DNA of 64,000 nt from Streptomyces iranensis (lineage in GTDB: Bacteria > Actinomycetota > Actinomycetes > Streptomycetales > Streptomycetaceae), in assembly GCF_017874715.1 (NCBI RefSeq), contig NZ_JAGGLR010000008.1, forward strand, positions 310,001 through 374,000, given 5' to 3'. A program made the position numbers and the translations under genes. The notes below the pieces were generated by a model that was not told the origin of the DNA, did no database searches, and was given only the letters and a program-made list of their open reading frames with translations. Shown one piece after another: positions 42,405 through 50,247 of this stretch (positions within the stretch are counted from its first letter, which is position 1; each line of letters starts with the position of its first letter).

Positions 42405-43180
42405 CCGACCCCGCCACCACCCCGCCGTCCCTCCAGGTGTCGGGTCTGGCCTACGCATACCCCGACGGCCATCAGGCGCTCTTCGGCGTCGATCTGACCG
42501 TGGCCCGGGGTGAGCGGGTGGCGCTCCTCGGGCCCAACGGCGCGGGCAAGACCACGCTCGTACTGCACCTCAACGGCATCCTTACGGCGGGCACCGGGAC
42601 CGTCACCGTCGCGGGGCTGCCCGTGGCGAAGGCGCATCTGGCCGAGATCCGCCGCCGGGTGGGCATCGTCTTCCAGGACCCGGACGATCAGCTGTTCATG
42701 CCCTCCGTGCGCGAGGACGTGGCCTTTGGCCCGGCCGCGGCCGGGCTGCGCGGCGCGGAGCTGGAGGAGCGGGTGCGCCGCGCGCTGGAGCGCGTCGGGA
42801 TGGCGGAGTTCGCCGACCGGCCGCCGCACCACCTCTCGTTCGGGCAGCGGCGGCGGGTGGCCGTGGCGACCGTACTGGCCATGGAGCCGGAGATCCTGGT
42901 CCTGGACGAGCCCTCGTCCAACCTCGACCCGGCCTCGCGGCGCGAACTCGCCGACATCCTGCGCTCCCTGGAGGTGACCGTGCTGATGGTCACCCACGAT
43001 CTGCCGTACGCGCTGGAGCTGTGCCCGCGCTCGGTGGTGCTCAGCGGCGGGGTCATCGCGGCGGACGGCGGAACGCAGGAGCTGCTGTGCGACGAGGAGC
43101 TGATGCGCGAGCACCGGCTGGAGCTCCCCTTCGGCTTCGACCCGCGCTCGGTGAGGGTGCCGGTGTTTCCGGTGAGGTGA
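42401..43180 (+). CDS. cbiO: Cobalt/nickel transporter ATPase CbiO
   Basis: 259-aa ABC ATPase. Walker A LLGPNGAGKTT, Q-loop IVFQDPDDQLF, signature LSFGQRRRVAVA, Walker B ILVLDEPSSNLD and switch VTHD are all present. It is the last gene of the three-gene operon. The 190 bp that follow contain GGTGAGGTGACC-like short repeats but no gene. Confidence 0.95.
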   Translation: MTDPATTPPSLQVSGLAYAYPDGHQALFGVDLTVARGERVALLGPNGAGKTTLVLHLNGILTAGTGTVTVAGLPVAKAHLAEIRRRVGIVFQDPDDQLFMPSVREDVAFGPAAAGLRGAELEERVRRALERVGMAEFADRPPHHLSFGQRRRVAVATVLAMEPEILVLDEPSSNLDPASRRELADILRSLEVTVLMVTHDLPYALELCPRSVVLSGGVIAADGGTQELLCDEELMREHRLELPFGFDPRSVRVPVFPVR

Positions 43181-43371
43181 GGATGCCGGTGAGGTGACGG
43201 GCCAGGGGGCCGCCGGGTTCCGTGGCGCCTGCGGCGGGCTGCTCCCCTCCCCGCCCCGCCCCTGCTATGCGGCGGAGTCGCATATCGATCCGCCGGACCC
43301 GTGTAGGCGGGGTGACCCGTACCGATGAGGTGACCAGTACCGGTGAGGCGGCGCTCCGGTCGGGTGAACGG

Positions 43372-44469
43372 TCATCCGGACCCGCCGGACATGGACATCG
43401 GCGTCGGCGCCGCTCGGCACGGGCGCCCGGCCTTGATCCGCTCCACCGCCGCCAGCAGATCCGCCTGCCCCACCCGCGGCCGCCCCGTCCGCAGCACCTC
43501 CGCCGCCGCGTCGATCACCGCACGGCGGATATCGCGCCCGGTCACCTCGTCGACCCCGGCCAGCCCCTCCGGCGAGACATCCTCGGCGAGGGGGAGCGCC
43601 TCGGGCAGATGGCACCGCCAGATCCCGGCCCGCGCCGCCTTGTCCGGCGCCGGGAAGCGCACATGCCACACCCGGCTGTCGAACGCCGTGTCATAGCTGG
43701 TCACCAGGTTGGTGGCCAGGACGACCAGCCCCTCATGGCTGTCCAGGGCGGTCAGCATCTCGCTGCGCATGGCGTTCACCGCGTGCTCCGAGCCATGGCT
43801 GGTGGTCTCGAACCGCGAGGACATCAGCGCGTCCGCCTCGTCCAGGAAGAGCACCGCGCCCTGCTCACGCGCCGCGTGGAAGAGCGCCGCCAGATTCTTC
43901 GGGCCCTCCCCGTGGTACTTGCTCTCCAACTGCGAGGCGCGGGCCGGGATCAGCGGACGCCCAAGCCGGTGGGCGAGGGCGTGGGCGGCCAGGGTCTTGC
44001 CGGTGCCGGGCGCGCCCTCCAGGTTGATCGCCGAGCCGGGGTGCGGCTGGATCTCGCGCAGCCCCCACTCGTCGAACAGCACCCGGCGCTGCTCCACGGT
44101 GTGCACGGCACGCAGCAGCTGGTCCAGCGTCCGGTCCGGGAGCACCAGGCGGTCGAAGGTGTACAGCGGTGGTGTCGCGGTGAACCGCCGCGCCCGCTCC
44201 GCGATCGACGGCTCGTCCGGCCCCGATTCCGATTCCGATTCCGCTTCCGTCTCCGTCGGCGCGCCCGCGCGCGGCCCCGACTCCGCCGCCGCTCCCCGTG
44301 GCTGGTTGGTGACGGTGACGGTGAGCGGCCGTGGTCCGCCGCGGCCGCTGAACTCCTTCGCGGCCTCGATCAGCCGGGTCCGCAGCAGCGCCGCCTCCAC
44401 ATCGTCGGTGCCGCCCGGAATCCCGGTGACGGCGAAGGCGGTACGCGAACCCCTGCCCAGGTTCCTCAC
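43372..44469 (-). CDS. AAA+ ATPase of a three-gene unit
   Basis: 365 aa. The N-terminal 100 residues are variable with an acidic Glu-Ser repeat. The AAA module has Walker A EGAPGTGKT (151-159), Walker B VLFLDEADAL (206-215), a sensor ALDSHEGLVVLATNLVTSYD and an arginine-finger-like FDSRVWHVRFPAP, close to FtsH/Bcs1-type single-ring ATPases. The C-terminal lid (VTGRDIRRAVIDAAAEVLR) is complete. GTG at 44469 has GGGGGGAG upstream. It follows the one-TM gene by 39 bp. The remodelling target is unknown. Confidence 0.85.
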   Translation of the reverse strand: MRNLGRGSRTAFAVTGIPGGTDDVEAALLRTRLIEAAKEFSGRGGPRPLTVTVTNQPRGAAAESGPRAGAPTETEAESESESGPDEPSIAERARRFTATPPLYTFDRLVLPDRTLDQLLRAVHTVEQRRVLFDEWGLREIQPHPGSAINLEGAPGTGKTLAAHALAHRLGRPLIPARASQLESKYHGEGPKNLAALFHAAREQGAVLFLDEADALMSSRFETTSHGSEHAVNAMRSEMLTALDSHEGLVVLATNLVTSYDTAFDSRVWHVRFPAPDKAARAGIWRCHLPEALPLAEDVSPEGLAGVDEVTGRDIRRAVIDAAAEVLRTGRPRVGQADLLAAVERIKAGRPCRAAPTPMSMSGGSG

Positions 44470-44508
44470 TGGATCTCCCCCCTCGAACACCGGCCGCGCC
44501 CCGGACCC

Positions 44509-44823
44509 TCAGCCCCAGACCGCGACCCGGTGGTGGGCATGAGCGCTGCGCACCCGCTGCTCGGCCTGCTTCCCCTCGATCCGGCGGCTTTCGACGAACT
44601 GCTCCCGCGAGGTGTCGAAGAGCCCCTGGATATAGCTGACATTGCCGTTGCGGATGGACTCGGAGACGGTGACCGCCCGCAGATCGGGATCGGTGTGCAG
44701 GCGCTCGCTCCGGGACCGGAACCAGTCCGCCAGGAGCTCGATGGTCACGATGACGACATGGACCACCGCGACCGCGCCGATCCCGCCGAGCGCGAGGAGG
44801 ACCATGCCCAGCAGGCTCAGCAT
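44509..44823 (-). CDS. Single-TM protein of the AAA unit
   Basis: 104 aa. One N-terminal TM helix (LLGMVLLALGGIGAVAVVHV) is followed by a cytoplasmic-type charged domain (ELLADWFRSRSERLHTDPDL then VSYIQGLFDTSREQFVESRR). The ATG overlaps the previous stop by 7 bases, so the pair is translationally coupled. No family recognised. It may anchor the AAA ATPase to the membrane. Confidence 0.65.
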   Translation of the reverse strand: MLSLLGMVLLALGGIGAVAVVHVVIVTIELLADWFRSRSERLHTDPDLRAVTVSESIRNGNVSYIQGLFDTSREQFVESRRIEGKQAEQRVRSAHAHHRVAVWG

Positions 44824-45287
44824 GACGGCCCCGCCTCTCCGAAGATGATGAGGTCCTTGTCCCCGAAGGCCGCGCACAGCTCCTCGTCCAGGCGCCGGGC
44901 CCGGCAGACCCAGACCGGGGCGGACGCCTCGGTGTCGGCCAGCGGGACGCCCTCCTGGTCCAGGAAGAAGGTCTGGACGACGAACACCGGCCCTTGGCGC
45001 CGCCGCAGCACGGCGCCGGCGGCCGCTTCCGGCGCCCGCGCACGGTTGCGGACCAGGAAGGAGACCACATCGCGGTAGCGGAGGACGCCGCGCGGCGATA
45101 CGCGCCGGGCGCCCCGTCCACGCTCCCGCCCCTGTCCGCGCTCCCGCCCCCGCCCGCGCTCCCGGTCGCTCCCGGCCCCGGTGGACCGGCACTCGAGCCG
45201 GGCGTCCGTCCCGCGGAGGGTCACGTCGAAGGTGCCGAGGAAACGGTCGTCGGTGGCCGTCTCACGAGCGCCGCGCTGGTCAGGCAT
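44817..45287 (-). CDS. Hypothetical soluble protein, first gene of the AAA unit
   Basis: 156 aa. A beta-type N-terminus (FLGTFDVTLRGTDARLECRS), then a low-complexity Arg-Gly-Glu run (residues 41-62) encoded by CGCTCCCGC-type repeats, then a mixed alpha/beta part (VLRYRDVVSFLVRNRA, GPVFVVQTFFLDQEGVPLAD, VWVCRARRLDEELCAAFGDK). ATG at 45287. No known domain. The three-gene order of soluble protein, TM protein and AAA ATPase suggests one complex. Confidence 0.6.
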   Translation of the reverse strand: MPDQRGARETATDDRFLGTFDVTLRGTDARLECRSTGAGSDRERGRGRERGQGRERGRGARRVSPRGVLRYRDVVSFLVRNRARAPEAAAGAVLRRRQGPVFVVQTFFLDQEGVPLADTEASAPVWVCRARRLDEELCAAFGDKDLIIFGEAGPSC

Positions 45288-45509
45288 GGGCTTCCCCCGT
45301 CTTCCGAATCCGTCGTCCGAACCGGTCGTCCGAAGAGGCGGGCCCCCGGCTCCCCCGGCGAGGGCCCGATATCGATCCTGCGCGCCCCGCGTGTCGCTTT
45401 TCGTCCCCCGGGACGGTGGGAAATCCGGGAGATCGCTGTCGGCGCCCGTGACGACAGAAACCGACATCCGCGCAACCCCGTAACGCGCGGGCCCTCGTCG
45501 CGCGGCCCC

Positions 45510-46463
45510 TCATCGCTCGGCCCCGCCCCGGCGCGGCGGATGCGCCCCCAGCTCGGTCAGCCGGCGCAGCAGCAGATCCGGTTTGGTGTGCCGGGAGCAC
45601 ACGTACATCGCGAACATCATGCGGATGTCGGCCGGTTTGGAGTTGATCCCGCAGGCGGTCATGGCCCGGTCGATCTGCGTACGGACCGTGGAGACCTTCA
45701 CATCGAGGTGGGCGGCCGTCTCCTCGTACGAGTACCCGTCCGCGTACCACTCCAGCGCCCGGACCTGGCCCTCGCTCAGCCCGGCCGCCCAGGGGGAGAA
45801 CACCACGGGCTCATGGGCGGGCGGCTGCTCGGCCGACGAGGCCATGTAGAGCGCGTCCAGCAGGGTCAGCTGGCCGAGCCCGGCCCGAGCGCACTGCATC
45901 CGGAAGTCCCGCAGATCCTCCCCGTAGCGCTTCTCGCTGACGCCCAGCTCCTCCAGGATCCAGGCCACCCGGCCGCCGCGGGCCGTGCGCCCCAGCAGAT
46001 CGGCGAAGTACGGCGGCACGCTGAGCCCGCATTCGCGCACCGCCGTCTCCAGGGCGGAGGCCAGATGCGGTTTCAGCCAGTGCGGATGGTTGCGGGCGTC
46101 CCATACGGCATTGGCCAGGACCGCCGCGCCGACCGTCTTGCCGAAGACCGCCTTCGCCCCGCACACCCAGGGGGCCACCCGCTGGCGCCACTGCTCGGCC
46201 GCCGTGCACACCACCACGTCCGAGCGGCGCACCAGGTCGGCGAACTGCTCGGCGGTGCCGACCCCCATCATGTCCGCCACGCATACGTCGTACTCCGCAC
46301 CGCTCACCTCGAGCTGCTCCACGGAGTCCACCTCGCTGACCACGGTCAGCCGTGGATCGGCGTTCAGCGCGGCCACCAGGCCGCGTCTGGTCATCTCATG
46401 GTCCTCGACCACCGCCACCTGGAGTGGCTGCTTCGGTCCGTACTCGGCCGACTCGTCTCTCAT
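45510..46463 (-). CDS. LuxR-type response regulator with long linker
   Basis: 317 aa. The receiver begins LQVAVVEDHEMTRRGLVAAL, the acceptor Asp is in VCVADMMGVG and the conserved Lys in AKAVFGKTVG. About 110 residues of helical linker follow before the LuxR HTH (LSEGQVRALEWYADGYSYEE, VKVSTVRTQIDRAMTACGI), longer than in NarL-type regulators. Its start overlaps the kinase stop (ATGA), so they form a pair. The 222 bp between it and the AAA unit hold no gene. Confidence 0.85.
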   Translation of the reverse strand: MRDESAEYGPKQPLQVAVVEDHEMTRRGLVAALNADPRLTVVSEVDSVEQLEVSGAEYDVCVADMMGVGTAEQFADLVRRSDVVVCTAAEQWRQRVAPWVCGAKAVFGKTVGAAVLANAVWDARNHPHWLKPHLASALETAVRECGLSVPPYFADLLGRTARGGRVAWILEELGVSEKRYGEDLRDFRMQCARAGLGQLTLLDALYMASSAEQPPAHEPVVFSPWAAGLSEGQVRALEWYADGYSYEETAAHLDVKVSTVRTQIDRAMTACGINSKPADIRMMFAMYVCSRHTKPDLLLRRLTELGAHPPRRGGAER

Positions 46464-47908
46464 CCGACGCCCCCTTGACTCGGCTCGGTCGTGTAACCCG
46501 TCTCGGTGTTGTTGTCCCGTTGGATCGGCAGGGTGAGCGTCACCTGCGTGAACCCGTCGACCGACCGCACCCGCAGCGCCCCGCCCCGCTCGCGCAGCAG
46601 GCTCTCGTGCAGCGCCAGTGACCGCATGGCGCCGACCCCGCGCGCCAGCACCGCGGGCGGGAAGCCCACGCCCTCGTCGGTGACCACCAGCTCCACCAGC
46701 TCGCCGCCGTCGGCGTCCTCGACGAGGTCCACATGCAGCACCGCGTCGTGCACCCCGGCGCTGCGCGGCACATTGATCAACAGGGCGCGCAACGCGGGCT
46801 CCAGCAGCTCCACCTGGGACGGCAGCACCCGGGCCGCGGCGCCGACCACCCGCTCGGTGACGATCGGTTCCACGGTGAGGGTGTCGTTGGTGGCCAGGGC
46901 CACCTGCCGGTGGACCATGCCGATCAGCGGCACCGACTCGCTGAACCGTCCGGTGCCGATGAAGGTGGCCAGCCGCTCCCGCGCCACCACCGCCGATTTG
47001 CGCAGCGAGTCGATCTGCTCGGGGTCCGAGGCGTCGATCCGCTGGAAGGCGTTGAGAGTGTGGCCGAGGTGGTTGTGAAGCTCGATGGCGAGCAGCTTGC
47101 GCTGTTCCTGCTCATGCAGTTGAAGGCTCATGTCGCCCAGGTCGGCGGCGAGTTGCAGCAGGAACGCGGCGCCGCGGCGGATGAGATACGCCAGCGCCCC
47201 GTAGCCGGTGAGCCCGATGAGCACATCGGAGCGGGCCAGCGCCGCCGGGCCGCCGTCGCCCAGGGCGACGACCGCGGCGTAGGAGGCGGCGATCGCGCAG
47301 GTGCCGATGATCAGCACCCGCCGCGGCCGGCCGAGCGCCGAGCCGATGCCCGCGGCCGAGATCTGCTCGGTGGTCAGCACCAGCAGCGGGGCCATGTCCT
47401 GCGACCGGTGCGGGCCCATGACCAGCGCACAGGCCCACAGGAACGCCACGGCCGAGCACAGCTCCACACCGGCCGCCACACCGTCGTACGTGGTCGGCGG
47501 CGGGCTCTGCGGGTCGGGCCGGGCGCCCGCTCGCTCCCGCTCGGTGTCGTCCGCGATCATCCGCCGGTGGTTGCGGACGATATGCGCGACGAACCACAGG
47601 GATTCGGCCACCACCGCGATCAGCAGCAGCAACGCCCCGCCACGGTGCGGCAGACGGCCCGCGATCCCGGGCACCGTCACCGCCAGCTGGATGCCGTGCA
47701 TCAGACGGAAGATCAGCAGGATGCGCAGCATCTGCCATTCCATGTCCCGGCGGGCCAGCCGGTGCCGGTCGGCCGGCTCCTCGGCGACCTGGTGATATCC
47801 GTCGGTGGGGCGTGGCGCCCGCCCGCGCCCCCGCTGTCGTTCCTCGCGTGCCCACCGCCACGCCCACGCCCATGAACGCGGCCGCAGCCGCCCCCGTAAC
47901 CGAGCCAC
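46460..47908 (-). CDS. Membrane sensor histidine kinase
   Basis: About 482 aa (or 427 from ATG 47743). Several TM helices occupy the first 60%, for example LLRGGALLLLIAVVAESLWF-like segments and VLIIGTCAIAASYAAVVAL. A short HisKA_3-like dimerisation helix follows (LLAIELHNHLGHTLNAFQRI), then a HATPase region with VTDEGVGFPPAVLARG and GGALRVRSVDG. There is no clear extracellular sensor domain, so it may sense membrane state. The GTG at 47908 is the only in-frame start that keeps the conserved stretch before the first helix; the true start is uncertain. Confidence 0.78.
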   Translation of the reverse strand: MARLRGRLRPRSWAWAWRWAREERQRGRGRAPRPTDGYHQVAEEPADRHRLARRDMEWQMLRILLIFRLMHGIQLAVTVPGIAGRLPHRGGALLLLIAVVAESLWFVAHIVRNHRRMIADDTERERAGARPDPQSPPPTTYDGVAAGVELCSAVAFLWACALVMGPHRSQDMAPLLVLTTEQISAAGIGSALGRPRRVLIIGTCAIAASYAAVVALGDGGPAALARSDVLIGLTGYGALAYLIRRGAAFLLQLAADLGDMSLQLHEQEQRKLLAIELHNHLGHTLNAFQRIDASDPEQIDSLRKSAVVARERLATFIGTGRFSESVPLIGMVHRQVALATNDTLTVEPIVTERVVGAAARVLPSQVELLEPALRALLINVPRSAGVHDAVLHVDLVEDADGGELVELVVTDEGVGFPPAVLARGVGAMRSLALHESLLRERGGALRVRSVDGFTQVTLTLPIQRDNNTETGYTTEPSQGGVG

Positions 47909-48085
47909 GTGCCCCCCGATGTTCCCCCGGATTCCAGTGTGCGGTGGCCGGGGACGGCGCAATAGGGACCCTTGGCCCTGGTGGACCCGCGTATGTGGGT
48001 ACGGGAGGGCGCTCGGAGGCATACCCGGGGCGCGTGGCGCCCTCTCTTCCACGCCGCCCCGCCGCACCTGCGGCGGGGCGCGCCG

Positions 48086-49288
48086 TTACGCCTCCCGCGC
48101 CGCCAGGCTGGTCCGCACCGCGCGCACAAGCGCCTGCGCACGCGGATCGGCGGTGACACCGCGCCGCATACCGTTGGTGACGTAGGCAAAGCCGATGCGC
48201 GCCTCCGGGTCGGCGAAGGCGAGGGAGCCACCGCGCCCCGGGTGGCCGAAGGAGCCCGGCCCCAGCAGCGGGCAGGCCGGGCCGTGCAGCATGTAGCCGA
48301 GGCCGAAGCGGGTGCCGACGACCAGGACCCGGTCAGGGCCCGCGGACTCCTCGGTACGGGCCATCGTCAGCGTTGCCGGGGCGAACAGCCTGCCCCCCGA
48401 GCGGACCGTACGGGCCGAGGGCAGCGGGCCGATCAGCGCCGCGTAGAAGCGGGCCAGCGCCTCGGCGGTCGCCACCCCGCCCGAGGCGGGCAACTCGGCG
48501 GCCAGATACGCGGGGTCGTTCTCGTCCGGCAGCGGGGTGATCGCGGCGAACGCCCGCCGGGTCAGCGACTCGGGGTCCCGGTACGCCTCGGCCACCGACC
48601 GCTTGGGGCGCAGCCGCGGCCCCTGGGCGGCGGGCGCGGAGAGCGCCTCCACCGCCGCGATCCGGCCGACCCGGTCCCGCTGCTCCTCGGGCAGCCCGAG
48701 CCACAGGTCGAGCCCCAGCGGCCGGGCGATCTCCTCGGCGATCCAGCGCCCGATGGTCCGCCCGGTGACCCTGCGCACCAGCTCGCCCAGCAGCCAGCTG
48801 TACGTCTGGGCGTGGTAGCCGTGCGCGGTACCGGGCTCCCATACGGGCCGCTGGGCGGCGACGGCCCGCGGCCCGGATATGCCGTCGATGGCCTCGTCGG
48901 GGGTCAGCGGGGTGTCGAGCACGGGCACGCCGGTGCGGTGCGCCAGCAGATGCCGCACCAGCACCCGCTCCTTGCCTGCCGCCTTGAACTCCGGCCAGTA
49001 GGTGCTGACCCGGCCGTCCAGGTCCAGTTGGCCGCGCTGGTGCAGCAGCAGCGGCACGGCGGCGGCCACGCCCTTGGTGACCGACCGGATGACCTGGGCG
49101 GTGTCCCGGGCCCAGGGCTCGGGGCCGTCGTCGGGGGTCTTCGTACCGCCCCATAGATCGACGACCTTCTCGCCCTCCCGGTACAGGACCACGGCCGCGC
49201 CGCGCTCGCCATGCCGGGCGAAGTTCGCCGCGAAGGCGTCCCGGACCGGTTCGAAACCGTTCGCCACCGTGCCCTGGACGTCCACCAC
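48086..49288 (-). CDS. Serine hydrolase, class C beta-lactamase fold
   Basis: 400-aa beta-lactamase/esterase (EstB, PBP4* type). Catalytic S-x-x-K is Ser69-Val-Thr-Lys72 in VIRSVTKGVAA; the second-motif Tyr lies in HGYHAQTYSWLLGEL; the third motif is HPGRGGSLAFADPE. It has no signal peptide, so it is cytoplasmic. GTG at 49288. It probably hydrolyses esters rather than beta-lactams. Divergent from the SDR gene. Confidence 0.88.
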   Translation of the reverse strand: MVDVQGTVANGFEPVRDAFAANFARHGERGAAVVLYREGEKVVDLWGGTKTPDDGPEPWARDTAQVIRSVTKGVAAAVPLLLHQRGQLDLDGRVSTYWPEFKAAGKERVLVRHLLAHRTGVPVLDTPLTPDEAIDGISGPRAVAAQRPVWEPGTAHGYHAQTYSWLLGELVRRVTGRTIGRWIAEEIARPLGLDLWLGLPEEQRDRVGRIAAVEALSAPAAQGPRLRPKRSVAEAYRDPESLTRRAFAAITPLPDENDPAYLAAELPASGGVATAEALARFYAALIGPLPSARTVRSGGRLFAPATLTMARTEESAGPDRVLVVGTRFGLGYMLHGPACPLLGPGSFGHPGRGGSLAFADPEARIGFAYVTNGMRRGVTADPRAQALVRAVRTSLAAREA

Positions 49289-49446
49289 TGTCCGACTCCC
49301 GCCATGCCGACCGAGCGTGTGTGCTTGTGTTTCTCCTTATGGTGCAACGCCCGGCGCGGGAGGATCATGCCGGGGCCGGTCAAGATCCCGGCGGACCGCC
49401 GCCATGGGGCGGCGGCGGTCCCGGAGCCGACGAGAAGGAGCACACG

Positions 49447-50247
49447 GTGCGGAGATTCGAGGGCTACGCGGTCATGCTCACCGGCGCGGGGCGCGGAATC
49501 GGGGAGGCGACCGCCCGCAGGTTCGCCGACGAGGGCGCCCGGGTGCTGATCACCGACCAGGACGGCGAACTGGCCGCGAAGGCCGCCGCGTCCATACGGA
49601 CCGACGGCGGCGAGGCCGAGTCGCTGGGCTGCGACGTGGCCCGGCGGGCGGATGTCGAAGCGGCCGTGGCGCACGCCGTAAGGAGCTTCGGAAGGCTGGA
49701 CGTCCTGGTCAACAGCGCCCACTCGTGTCACGTCGACACCCCGCTGTTCGAGGACCAGGCGGACGACGAGTGGCAGCGGGACATTGATGTCACCCTGGGC
49801 GGCGCCTTCCGCTGCTCCCGGGCCGCGCTGCCGCATCTGGCCGCCGCGGAGGGCCGGGGCGCGATCGTCAACGTCGGCTCGGTCAACGGCCTCCAGGACT
49901 TCGGCAACCACGCCTACAGCGCCGCCAAGGCGGGCCTGGGCAGCCTCACCCGCACCCTGGCCACCCACGCCGCCGGCCGGGGCGTCCGCGTCAACCTCGT
50001 GGCCCCCGGCACGATCCGCACCCCCGGCTGGGACGGCCAGGCGGACACCCTGCGCCGCGCCGCCGAGGTCTACCCGCTCGGCCGGGTCGGCGAACCCACC
50101 GACATCGCCGCCGCCATCACCTTCCTCGCCTCCTCCGACGCCGCCTGGATCACCGGGACCACCCTCCCCGTGGACGGCGGCATCACGACCACGAACGTGG
50201 CGGTGCGCAGGGCCTTCGGTCACCCGGAGACGCCCAGCGAGACATAG
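49447..50247 (+). CDS. Short-chain dehydrogenase/reductase
   Basis: 266-aa classical SDR. Nucleotide motif MLTGAGRGIGEATARRFADE, NSAHS in place of NNAG, catalytic Ser in VNVGSVNGL and YSAAKAGLGS, and the C-terminal TGTTLPVDGG typical of FabG-like enzymes. GTG at 49447 has AAGGAG 7 bases upstream. Its 3' end overlaps the convergent caspase gene by 28 bases. Substrate unknown. Confidence 0.9.
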   Translation: MRRFEGYAVMLTGAGRGIGEATARRFADEGARVLITDQDGELAAKAAASIRTDGGEAESLGCDVARRADVEAAVAHAVRSFGRLDVLVNSAHSCHVDTPLFEDQADDEWQRDIDVTLGGAFRCSRAALPHLAAAEGRGAIVNVGSVNGLQDFGNHAYSAAKAGLGSLTRTLATHAAGRGVRVNLVAPGTIRTPGWDGQADTLRRAAEVYPLGRVGEPTDIAAAITFLASSDAAWITGTTLPVDGGITTTNVAVRRAFGHPETPSET

